In this document: one piece after another, positions 1 to 7,435 of the stretch | How the letters are laid out: each line of letters begins with the position of its first letter | Numbering within the stretch: the first letter of the stretch is position 1 | Origin: Mucilaginibacter sp. L3T2-6 | GTDB lineage: Bacteria; Bacteroidota; Bacteroidia; Sphingobacteriales; Sphingobacteriaceae | Length of the DNA stretch: 64,000 bases | Assembly (NCBI RefSeq): GCF_030519355.1 | Contig: NZ_JAUMKC010000008.1 | Coordinates: 166,163-230,162, forward strand | Direction: 5' to 3' | The notes under the pieces: generated by a model | What the model was told of the DNA's origin: nothing | What the model saw: the letters and a program-made list of their open reading frames with translations, nothing else | Databases searched by the model: none | Translations under genes and position numbers: made by a program

Positions 1-77
1 AATGTCGTTTATACATCACGGCTATTTAATTTATCCAGGCATCAGCAATTAACCCAGGAAGTGGTGGCAGGCCGGAA

Positions 78-311
78 TTACCAGGCCATTAACGGGCTCC
101 GGTTAAAATCAATTGATGCAGATGTAATGGTATTATGGCGGTTCCAATCGTCCATGTCTATTAAGCCAGGCATGGTTTGGTAATGACTGTCGCTTTTTGA
201 ACATTTAACTACATAACCAATGTCCCCCACCTTGGCTATCACTGGCCGGGCCCCGCACTCTTTGCACAATTTGCAGTAAATTGTTCCCGGTATGTTTACA
301 TATCCCCTCAT
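78..311 (-). CDS. Small Lar-like zinc-ribbon protein
   Basis: This 77-residue protein has cysteines arranged CxxCxxC near residues 13-19, a further Cys near residue 37, and a late Trp-Asn-Arg motif. That is the layout of the Lar (restriction alleviation) family of small zinc-binding proteins, where Cys pairs precede a conserved W-N-R. Lar proteins are best known from phages and prophages, but many chromosomal relatives have no known role. I see no other phage gene nearby. The product is probably cytoplasmic. The family assignment rests only on the Cys spacing and the WNR motif, so the function is open. Confidence 0.5.
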   Translation of the reverse strand: MRGYVNIPGTIYCKLCKECGARPVIAKVGDIGYVVKCSKSDSHYQTMPGLIDMDDWNRHNTITSASIDFNRSPLMAW

Positions 312-437
312 ATCAGCTTATTACGAAACCTGCCAAAAGAAGTTGCTATATTTCTCGTTTTTCACCCGGTTTTTTGGAAAAATGATCTGTAGCCTATAAA
401 AAAGGCGGATATTACTTTAATCAAGGGATACGCCGCT

Positions 438-3041
438 CTATTCCAGAATAGTAACTGAGCCTGACAACGGTTTTTTTCCGTCCTTTAAATCAAGTATATA
501 ATAGTAAGTCCCCGCGGGTAACCTGCGGCCGCGGGAGGTACCATCCCATGGCTTGCCGTAGCCTATGGACTTGTAAACCAGTGAACCGTAACGGCTGTAA
601 ATATTAAGCGAACACTCCGGATAATAGTCCAGCGCGGTTATATTCCAAAGGTCGTTTATGCCATCACCGTTGGGTGTAAATGTATTAGGAATGTTGATTA
701 CACACTGATTTACCGGATTAAAATGTACCACTATTTTGTTCGATGTGCTGGATGGAGTCACAAGGCACTTACCATCGCTCGTAACTACACAGGCAACTAC
801 ATCGCCGTCGGCCAATGTTTTTGTGGTAAACGTGGCGCGGTTATTACCTACATTATTCCCGTTAACCTGCCATTGATAAGTAATGGCAATATCCGGCATC
901 GACGATGCTGCTGTAAAACTAATTTCAGTACCCGCACAAACAGGCACTGTTAATGACGAGGTAATAGTTACTGAAGTTATAACCGGCGGATCCAGCACAA
1001 ATACCGCTTCGTTAGATGTTGCTGTAGGGCTTACCGCACAAGCGCTGCTGGTTAGCACGCAAGTTATCTTATCGTTATTGGCCAAACTGTTTGTAGCAAA
1101 AACGGGGCTGTCACTCCCGGCAGGCAGGCCGTCAACCAGCCATTGAAAGTGCGGACTGTCCCCGCCGTTTACCGGCGTGGCTTTGTAGGTTACTGTATTT
1201 CCAGCACAATCATCCACGGTTAACGGGGTTATAGTGAGCGATGGCACAACTGCTGCGGCTATGGTTAGTGCCTGCTGAAAGGTAGACACTCCGTCAGACG
1301 CCGTGATTATCACCGTGCCGGCATTAACAATATGTACTTTATTATCAACAATTTCAGCCACACTTTCATCGCTGCTGGTATAGGTAATTGGCGAGTTACT
1401 GGTGGCGCCCGGATCGAAATCCTTATCGCAAAACATTTTCGGCGGTATAGGGCTAAAAGCTATGGTTTGTGTATTCACGACTTTTATATCCACGCTGGTC
1501 TTACTGCTGCCGTAAATATTATAGCCTATAACCGGATAATTCGTTAAAGGCGATAATACATTGGGCTTGCCGCTGATAATACCTGTAGAGTTACTGAATA
1601 TCATTCCCGACGGGAGCGGTTTACCGATACGATAGCCCACTGTTATAGCAGTCCGTATTTCGTTATCGAATGAGTCGGCAATGTATAATTTTCTGTCCGC
1701 ATCAAGCGCTAATCCCCGCGGACCATTAAAGCTGGCTGCGGTACCTGTATTGTTAAGGCCGTTTGATGTACCATCGCCCGCAAAAGTGATAACCTCCCCT
1801 GAAGGATCTATCATGCGAATAAGGTTCCCGGCGAAATCGGATATAAATAAATCGCCTATATCGTCTACAACTATTCCACTGGGCTTATTGAAGCTTGCCG
1901 AGAGTGCCGCACCATCCTGTCCTCCCGCCGAACCATTACCGGCGTAAGTGGTAACGTCACCTGCAGATGTAATTTTACGGATGAGGTTATTATCCATATC
2001 GGTTACATAAACATTGCCATTGGCATCTACCGCTAAATTTTCAGGATTATTAAATGCGGCATTAATGGTGCTGCCATTATTATTTCCCGGAGAACCGCTG
2101 CCTGCCAGTGTACTCACCTCTCCTAACGGGGATATTTTGCGGATCAGATTATTGCCGGAATCTGCTATATATAAATATCCCGCCGCATCCACCGCTATAC
2201 CTGCGGGCATGTTAAAACTTGCCGCAATGCCTGTGCCGTTTGCGCGGCCGGCTACGCCGCTGCCGGCAAAGGTAGTGACAGTACCATCTGGTGTTATTTT
2301 ACGTATCCTGTTATTGTATGAGTCGGCAACATATAGATCGCCCGATGCATTTATTGCGATGCTACTAGGTTTATAAAAGCTGGCGTTGACGCCTCTGCCA
2401 TCTGAGAAAGTTCCTTGTCCGCTGCCGGCAAGTGTTGACGAAGCGCCCGCAGGGTCGACCTTCCTGATTACGTTATTCAGGTAATCCGCTACGTACATAT
2501 TCCCCGACGCGTCCAAGGCTACGCCAACCGGCTGCCTGTACGTTGCCGATGTTGGTCCGCCTTCTTTATAACCTGGATTCCCGGAACCACTGTACGTAAC
2601 TATTAAACCAAATTCTAACGCAGGGATTTCACTACCGGTTGATTTTGGTGGAAGCGGTATGATATCCTGGTTGACATAATAAGTTTGTGGACTATCGTAT
2701 GCTATGTGCGGAGGCGTGCCGGGTGAGTTTTGAAGCCGCATAGAAACTTCAGAAGCAAAAGGACTTCTTCCCCCTGCATTATAAGCCGTCACAGCAGAAG
2801 GAGTTATATTTCGGGCTTGCGTCGGTGTCCCCGTTATCACACCGCTTTTTTTATCTAATGTTAATCCGGCAGCAAGCGCCTTATTTTGCTGAGACCTGTT
2901 TAAGCTAACCTTAATAATAGTAACCGGAGGGACAATGCTTTTCCGCATATGGGCGTCCCGGCCGGCATGCGCACAAAAGCCGGCGACTGCGCAAAATACA
3001 AAAGCCGCTACAAAAACAGCTACGGACCTGCTACCGCTCAT
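438..3041 (-). CDS. NHL-repeat extracellular protein with gliding-motility/T9SS C-terminal domain
   Basis: A large exported protein of 867 residues. Residues 1-26 form a signal peptide. A partial putative-Ig (He_PIG-like) segment follows at about 55-95. Residues 165-495 hold six NHL repeats, each with a variant of a LYVADSxNNxIRKI core, expected to fold as a six-bladed beta-propeller. A second He_PIG-like unit lies near 500-550, then Ig-like domains with paired cysteines. The last 85 residues start with an NTFTPNGDGIND-type motif, the CHU_C/TIGR04131 gliding-motility C-terminal domain, which in Bacteroidota is a type IX secretion sorting signal. The protein is therefore predicted to cross the outer membrane and be released or anchored at the surface. 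It stands alone on the minus strand. The ligand is unknown; binding or adhesion is more likely than catalysis. Confidence 0.9.
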   Translation of the reverse strand: MSGSRSVAVFVAAFVFCAVAGFCAHAGRDAHMRKSIVPPVTIIKVSLNRSQQNKALAAGLTLDKKSGVITGTPTQARNITPSAVTAYNAGGRSPFASEVSMRLQNSPGTPPHIAYDSPQTYYVNQDIIPLPPKSTGSEIPALEFGLIVTYSGSGNPGYKEGGPTSATYRQPVGVALDASGNMYVADYLNNVIRKVDPAGASSTLAGSGQGTFSDGRGVNASFYKPSSIAINASGDLYVADSYNNRIRKITPDGTVTTFAGSGVAGRANGTGIAASFNMPAGIAVDAAGYLYIADSGNNLIRKISPLGEVSTLAGSGSPGNNNGSTINAAFNNPENLAVDANGNVYVTDMDNNLIRKITSAGDVTTYAGNGSAGGQDGAALSASFNKPSGIVVDDIGDLFISDFAGNLIRMIDPSGEVITFAGDGTSNGLNNTGTAASFNGPRGLALDADRKLYIADSFDNEIRTAITVGYRIGKPLPSGMIFSNSTGIISGKPNVLSPLTNYPVIGYNIYGSSKTSVDIKVVNTQTIAFSPIPPKMFCDKDFDPGATSNSPITYTSSDESVAEIVDNKVHIVNAGTVIITASDGVSTFQQALTIAAAVVPSLTITPLTVDDCAGNTVTYKATPVNGGDSPHFQWLVDGLPAGSDSPVFATNSLANNDKITCVLTSSACAVSPTATSNEAVFVLDPPVITSVTITSSLTVPVCAGTEISFTAASSMPDIAITYQWQVNGNNVGNNRATFTTKTLADGDVVACVVTSDGKCLVTPSSTSNKIVVHFNPVNQCVINIPNTFTPNGDGINDLWNITALDYYPECSLNIYSRYGSLVYKSIGYGKPWDGTSRGRRLPAGTYYYILDLKDGKKPLSGSVTILE

Positions 3042-3238
3042 ATACTACCATTCACATACCGCAACAACAATAAAACATATTTAAGGAAACAATACGTTTA
3101 CTGGATGCTACTGAACCTGATTACCAATAATTATTAAGGATATTATAAGTTTTTTGAATTGATATTTTAAAGATAGTGATTAACTTAAATACCAGAAAAT
3201 ATCACTCAAAACCGGCTCCCTTATATGCTGCACGGCGG

Positions 3239-4105
3239 CTATTTACCCGGCTTGGTTACCAGCACCCAATCCACCAAAACTTTAGCCTGCCCGGCTTTTA
3301 TTTTATTCACAGTGGCTTCCGGGATTCCGAAATAAGGCTTCTCAACTTTGTTGACGCCATGGGGATAACCGCCGCCTAATGCAAAGTTAAGGATAAGAAA
3401 CTTTGGGTTATCAAAAGCCCAACGGCCATATTTTTCAACCATTGCACGGGTAACAGTATAAGTAACTTTACCGTCCACTTTAAAAACAATGCTATCATGC
3501 GTCCAATCTACAGAATACTCATGCCACTTGGTAACATCTGTACCAGCCGGAAAGAAAGCCCGGTAAGTCAGCGGTGTGTTACCGAAATAGCCGGGGCCGT
3601 GAAGGGCATTGCTTGTCCAGCTTTTATCGCCTACGGTCTCCATAACGTCTATTTCGCCGCAATCGGGCCAGTTGCCGTTACCCAAGGCCCAAAACGCAGG
3701 CCACAAGCCTTCACCTGCTGCAATTTTCATGCGGGCCGTGGCCGTACCATAGGTAAATTGCATCTTATGTTGGGTGTTTATCCTGCCGGACAGAAAATCA
3801 TATGTCTTTTTCTGTTTGCTCGTGTATCCTTTTTTATAAACCGGCCTGATTACCAGGGCGCCATGCCTTGCCCCTTCGGCTTTTGCATTTTTAAGCAGGT
3901 ATAATGTCGCAGAAGAGTCCACATAAGCCTGCTGTTCGTCGTTAACGGTTGTGCCAGTAACTTCTACATTCCATTTGCTGCGATCGAGCGACTTTTCGTT
4001 AAAGTCATCGAAAAAAACGGTATCGGCTTTTTTCGATTGTCTTTTTTGAGCCGATGCCGAAAGCGTAAGGAGTACTGCTAAAGCTGTTAGATAGTATAAT
4101 TTCAT
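3239..4105 (-). CDS. GH16 family glycoside hydrolase (beta-glucanase/laminarinase-like)
   Basis: This 288-residue protein has a signal peptide (residues 1-19, cleavage after SASA) and the GH16 active-site signature GEIDVMETVG. Glu151 is the expected nucleophile and Glu156 the acid/base. The signature with the extra residue between Asp and the second Glu (E-I-D-V-M-E) is the beta-bulge type typical of laminarinases and related endo-beta-1,3-glucanases. The start is followed directly by a basic, hydrophobic leader. No SusC/SusD pair adjoins it, so this is not a classic polysaccharide utilisation locus. It is likely periplasmic or secreted; the exact substrate cannot be read from the sequence. 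Confidence 0.92.
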   Translation of the reverse strand: MKLYYLTALAVLLTLSASAQKRQSKKADTVFFDDFNEKSLDRSKWNVEVTGTTVNDEQQAYVDSSATLYLLKNAKAEGARHGALVIRPVYKKGYTSKQKKTYDFLSGRINTQHKMQFTYGTATARMKIAAGEGLWPAFWALGNGNWPDCGEIDVMETVGDKSWTSNALHGPGYFGNTPLTYRAFFPAGTDVTKWHEYSVDWTHDSIVFKVDGKVTYTVTRAMVEKYGRWAFDNPKFLILNFALGGGYPHGVNKVEKPYFGIPEATVNKIKAGQAKVLVDWVLVTKPGK

Positions 4106-4142
4106 TTATTGGTTTTAGTTGGTTGTATAAAAATAGGATTTA

Positions 4143-4562
4143 TCATATTAACTCAAAATTTGCAGTGTTAATTTTAAGATCAGCAAGTTCATTTTGCTTT
4201 CCGGCAATCAATTCCTTAATTTCAATCCAGTATTTCTTGCGCGTTACCCAAAATTCAGAATCTAAACTTAATACGCTTTTCAAAAGATCGCCCTCATATA
4301 AGTCGCCTTCAGCAAGCAGATTACCGCTTAATACTTCAATCGCAAGTGAGACCAAATAATCCAAACCTATACCCTGCGCTATCGTTATCCTTAAATCCTC
4401 CACAGAAAAGTCATTCAACACCTTTTTTCTTAACGTATAGCATCTCTTTACGAGCCGGCTTTCTCCACCGTTTAAGGCCGGCCATGCGTCGTTCTCCAAC
4501 TGCTCTATCGTTTTATAGCGCCAGTTGTGTTCAAGTTTTATCTGATCAGTTTGCTTACTCAT
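4143..4562 (-). CDS. CdiI-like contact-dependent growth inhibition immunity protein
   Basis: A 139-residue, mostly helical, soluble protein. The pattern SIEQLE-x-D-x-WP, then LRKK-x-L-x-DF-x-VEDLR and an IGL-x-YLV-x-LA segment is what I know from the CdiI_3 family of CDI immunity proteins. Such proteins bind and neutralise a cognate toxin C-terminus inside the cell. No CdiA/Rhs/polymorphic toxin lies next to it. It overlaps the upstream chorismate mutase gene by 8 bases (ATGAGTAA, start of this gene and stop of the other), which implies translational coupling. As an orphan it may protect against toxins of neighbouring strains, or may have another role. The family call is from motif memory. 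Confidence 0.7.
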   Translation of the reverse strand: MSKQTDQIKLEHNWRYKTIEQLENDAWPALNGGESRLVKRCYTLRKKVLNDFSVEDLRITIAQGIGLDYLVSLAIEVLSGNLLAEGDLYEGDLLKSVLSLDSEFWVTRKKYWIEIKELIAGKQNELADLKINTANFELI

Positions 4563-4923
4563 TATGCACTGCCGCCGGTTCTTCCAATTTAAGGCTTTCC
4601 GTATGAATAGCGTTCATTAACGTTTCAATAAGCTCTGGCGAAAGGCCTTCCGCTTTGCCATTTTCTTTGGCCTTATCAACAACCTGCTTAAACCTGGCGG
4701 GCTGCAAGGGGGCAATGTGGTTTTTGGCTTTATAAACACCAATTTCCCGAACAATACGCTGGCGCTCACCAATGGTTTTTATCATTTGCTTATCCAGCGA
4801 ATCAATTTTAGTCCGCGCGGCATCAAAATCGGCTTTTGTATTGATGGGCCTGGTTTGGGCGTTTACGGTGCTTAAACTAATTAAACAAAACGCTGCCAGG
4901 AATATAGATTGATTGATATTCAT
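4555..4923 (-). CDS. Exported chorismate mutase (AroQ type II fold)
   Basis: A 122-residue protein with a signal peptide (residues 1-22, ending VNAQ) and a helical AroQ chorismate mutase domain at about 32-112. Conserved features are an Arg in the first long helix (Arg37), the ERQRIVREIG-type segment with Arg residues near 54-56, and the YKAKN lysine near 65-67. These match the substrate-binding Arg/Arg/Lys set of AroQ enzymes. The reaction is chorismate to prephenate. An exported copy is unusual because chorismate is cytoplasmic; secreted *AroQ enzymes are known in some Gram-negatives, without an agreed role. It is first in a two-gene unit with the CdiI-like gene, overlapping it by 8 bases. 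Confidence 0.85.
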   Translation of the reverse strand: MNINQSIFLAAFCLISLSTVNAQTRPINTKADFDAARTKIDSLDKQMIKTIGERQRIVREIGVYKAKNHIAPLQPARFKQVVDKAKENGKAEGLSPELIETLMNAIHTESLKLEEPAAVHNE

Positions 4924-5214
4924 AATGTTTATTTAGAACTAATCGCTAATTTGAGAATAAATATCGACTTAACGATGTCAAAGAAACGCGGCTCATTGTC
5001 ATCTCTGCAGTTCTGCAAACAAACTAATTCCAGTTACAGTAAAGACCTGATGCTTCATGTCTGTCGGGAGATAAAACACACATATAAATCCTTGCCGGCT
5101 AATAATCAGCTACAACCTGTCAATTTATAGTTAATACCGGGCTTGTTGTCTTGCTATTTTTATCCAGTGGTAAAATATTTTATATTTCAACCGGCAAATC
5201 TTAATCCAGCAACT

Positions 5215-7047
5215 ATGCTCAACAATTACAAGCGTTCATTTTTTAATAAATTAGTAAAACCGGCCCTACTTGGTTTAATCCTTTTAGCTTCGGCAAACAG
5301 CCTGTCTGCACAGACCACTTCGCCAAAATCGTCACTTTATGAGCAGGCCAGCGAGGTATCCGGCCTGATTATCCAGTACGGTCAGGATATCAACGCCATC
5401 CGCGATTTTTATTCGCCTTATACTTCTATCGATGGCTATAATAATCAATCGGTGCAAACTTCTCCCGAAGAACGCAAAAGACTGACAGATATCTGCAATG
5501 ATTACCTGGAAAAACTGAAACAAACTGATTTTGACAACATGAGCATCTACGGCAAGGTAGACTACACATTGCTGAAAAAGCAAATTGTGTATGAGCTTGG
5601 CGCCATAAAGCTGGATGATGACGAATACAACAAAATTGCTGCCTACATTCCTTTTGCGGGTGAAATTTATCAACTGGAAAAAAAGCGCCGCCGCGGCATT
5701 ACTGTAGATGGACAGGAAATTGCCTTGCAGCTGGCTAATATTTTAAAAGAGGTTAATACCTCAAAAACATCCTTCTCAGCTTTAAAATCGCTGGATATGC
5801 CGCTGGCGCGGAAGGGAAAAGCAGCTGTCCTTGGTTTGAAAAGCAGACTGAAAAGCTTTTACGATTTTTACGATGGCTACGACCCTAATTTTACCTGGTG
5901 GGTACCAAAGCCTTATAAATTACTCGATTCTGCTTTAAACGGCTATGCGGAGCTTATTATCAGCAAAGGTAAAATCAACACTACTCAAAAGCCCGACAGC
6001 AGCGGTATCCAGGGCGTTCCCATCGGGCATGACGAACTGGTGCGCCAGTTGAAAGCGGAAATGATTCCGTATACTCCCGAGGAATTAATAAAGCTCGCCA
6101 ATAAGGAGTTTGCTTATTGCGATGCAGAAATGCTGAAAGCCAGCCAGGAGCTTGGTTTCGGCAATGACTGGCACAAGGCTTTGGAAAAAGTGAAGAACAG
6201 CTACGTTCCGGCAGGCCACCAGCCCGAAGCCATACTGAAGTTGTATAACGATGCCCTATCGTTCATTAAAGAACGAGATCTGATCACCATCCCGCCGCTT
6301 GCCGAGGAAACATGGGGCATGACGATGATGACGCCGAAACAGCAACTGGTTAATCCTTTCTTTTTAGGTGGCAGCGAGATTATTATTTCCTACCCTACCA
6401 ATACCATGAACGAGGCCGACAAACTGATGAGCATGCGCGGTAATAATCCATATTTCAGCCGCGGCACGGTACAGCATGAGCTGATACCCGGCCACAACCT
6501 GCAATATTTTATGAACAGCCGCTACAAAAGCTACCGCGGCATGTTTTATACACCATTCTGGATAGAAGGATGGTCGCTTTATTGGGAATTGCTGCTTTAC
6601 CAACAGGGTTTTGCTAAAACACCCGAGGAACGCATAGGCATGATGTTCTGGCGTATGCATCGTTGTGCACGCATTATATTCTCGCTCAATTATCACCTGG
6701 GCAACTGGACGCCTCAGCAATGCATCGACTTTTTAGTCGACAGAGTGGGCCATGAGCGCGCTAACGCCGAAGGCGAGGTGCGGCGTTCATTCCAGGGAGG
6801 CTACAGTCCGCTTTACCAGGTAGCCTACTTAACCGGCGGTCTGCAGCTGATGAGCCTGAAACATGAGCTGGTCGACGGCGGCAAGATGACCTATAAACAG
6901 TTCCATGATGCGATAATGAAGGAAAATACCATGCCTATCGAAATGGTTCGCGCTACGCTGACAAACCAGGCATTAACCCGCGACTTTACTACGCAATGGA
7001 AATTCTATGATTTTGGAAGTGAAAAGCAGGTGAAAGACAAAAAGTAA
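5215..7047 (+). CDS. DUF885 family exported metallopeptidase-like protein
   Basis: With the ATG at 5215 the product is 610 residues and opens with a normal signal peptide (MLNNYKRSFFNK leader, hydrophobic LGLILLASANSLSAQ). The longer frame from a TTG at 5143 adds an implausible leader, so I chose 5215. Residues 421-427 read HELIPGH, the DUF885 version of a zinc HExxH-like site in which the second His is displaced; a downstream Glu is expected as third ligand. DUF885 proteins are related to M2/M3-like zinc peptidases and are often annotated as exported peptidases. The gene is monocistronic and followed by a 20-bp perfect palindrome. Confidence 0.85.
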   Translation: MLNNYKRSFFNKLVKPALLGLILLASANSLSAQTTSPKSSLYEQASEVSGLIIQYGQDINAIRDFYSPYTSIDGYNNQSVQTSPEERKRLTDICNDYLEKLKQTDFDNMSIYGKVDYTLLKKQIVYELGAIKLDDDEYNKIAAYIPFAGEIYQLEKKRRRGITVDGQEIALQLANILKEVNTSKTSFSALKSLDMPLARKGKAAVLGLKSRLKSFYDFYDGYDPNFTWWVPKPYKLLDSALNGYAELIISKGKINTTQKPDSSGIQGVPIGHDELVRQLKAEMIPYTPEELIKLANKEFAYCDAEMLKASQELGFGNDWHKALEKVKNSYVPAGHQPEAILKLYNDALSFIKERDLITIPPLAEETWGMTMMTPKQQLVNPFFLGGSEIIISYPTNTMNEADKLMSMRGNNPYFSRGTVQHELIPGHNLQYFMNSRYKSYRGMFYTPFWIEGWSLYWELLLYQQGFAKTPEERIGMMFWRMHRCARIIFSLNYHLGNWTPQQCIDFLVDRVGHERANAEGEVRRSFQGGYSPLYQVAYLTGGLQLMSLKHELVDGGKMTYKQFHDAIMKENTMPIEMVRATLTNQALTRDFTTQWKFYDFGSEKQVKDKK

Positions 7048-7058
7048 AAGCCTAAAGG

Positions 7059-7100
7059 TTTCAATTTGCGTTCCTTTTCTAAAAGGAACGCAAATTGAAA
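7059..7100. repeat. Perfect 20-bp palindrome with 2-nt spacer
   Basis: The arms 7059-7078 and 7081-7100 are perfect reverse complements, separated by CT. The element starts 11 bases after the stop of the DUF885 gene. It could serve as a transcription end or mRNA stabiliser. There is no following T-run, so a classic intrinsic terminator is less likely than a REP-like element. Confidence 0.85.
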
Positions 7101-7137
7101 AATAACAAACTGACTTTCAGACCAATACACATTAGGG

Positions 7138-7173
7138 GTGTTCCGTTTTTCTGCGGAACACTCCGAACACCCT
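7138..7173. repeat. Short alternative hairpins in the intergenic region
   Basis: GTGTTCCG (7138-7145) pairs with CGGAACAC (7154-7161). A second match (GGGTGTTCG-like against CGAACACCC at 7164-7172) offers a competing fold. Apart from this, the flanking palindrome and the start-site hairpin, the 372-bp gap 7048-7419 holds no recognisable gene. Confidence 0.5.
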
Positions 7174-7387
7174 GTAACATACTCACTATCAGCCATTTTC
7201 TGATTAGTTAACACACAAGTCACTAAAAATCAGGTTATTTCATATTTAAGTATTTCCCGAAGGGAAAATTAGTATTAAAAACCTTCTCTTCAGTTTCTCT
7301 TTAAATCTCCGGAATGACCATTCCCAGCAACTGTTCTCTCTGCTCTCAAACATTTTACCTTTCAAATCCTCCTGGTTTAAAATCTTA

Positions 7388-7435
7388 AAAATAAAAGCAG
7401 CATATTTGGCATAACAGATATGCTGCTTTTATTTT
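7388..7435 (+). promoter_or_regulatory. 18-bp inverted repeat overlapping the start codon of the VWA gene
   Basis: The arms 7388-7405 and 7418-7435 are perfect 18-bp reverse complements with a 12-nt loop. The ATG of the next gene (7420) lies inside the second arm, so the mRNA hairpin would bury the start codon. No good Shine-Dalgarno sequence precedes it. This is either a translation-control hairpin or the end of the preceding unit running into the gene. Confidence 0.6.

Noticed and set aside
4143..4923. A complete contact-dependent inhibition locus
   Set aside because: Only the immunity-like gene is present; there is no CdiA/CdiB, Rhs or other toxin gene next to it.
5143..5214. TTG-initiated N-terminal extension of the DUF885 protein
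   Set aside because: The ATG at 5215 opens directly with a good signal peptide; the extension would place it internally.
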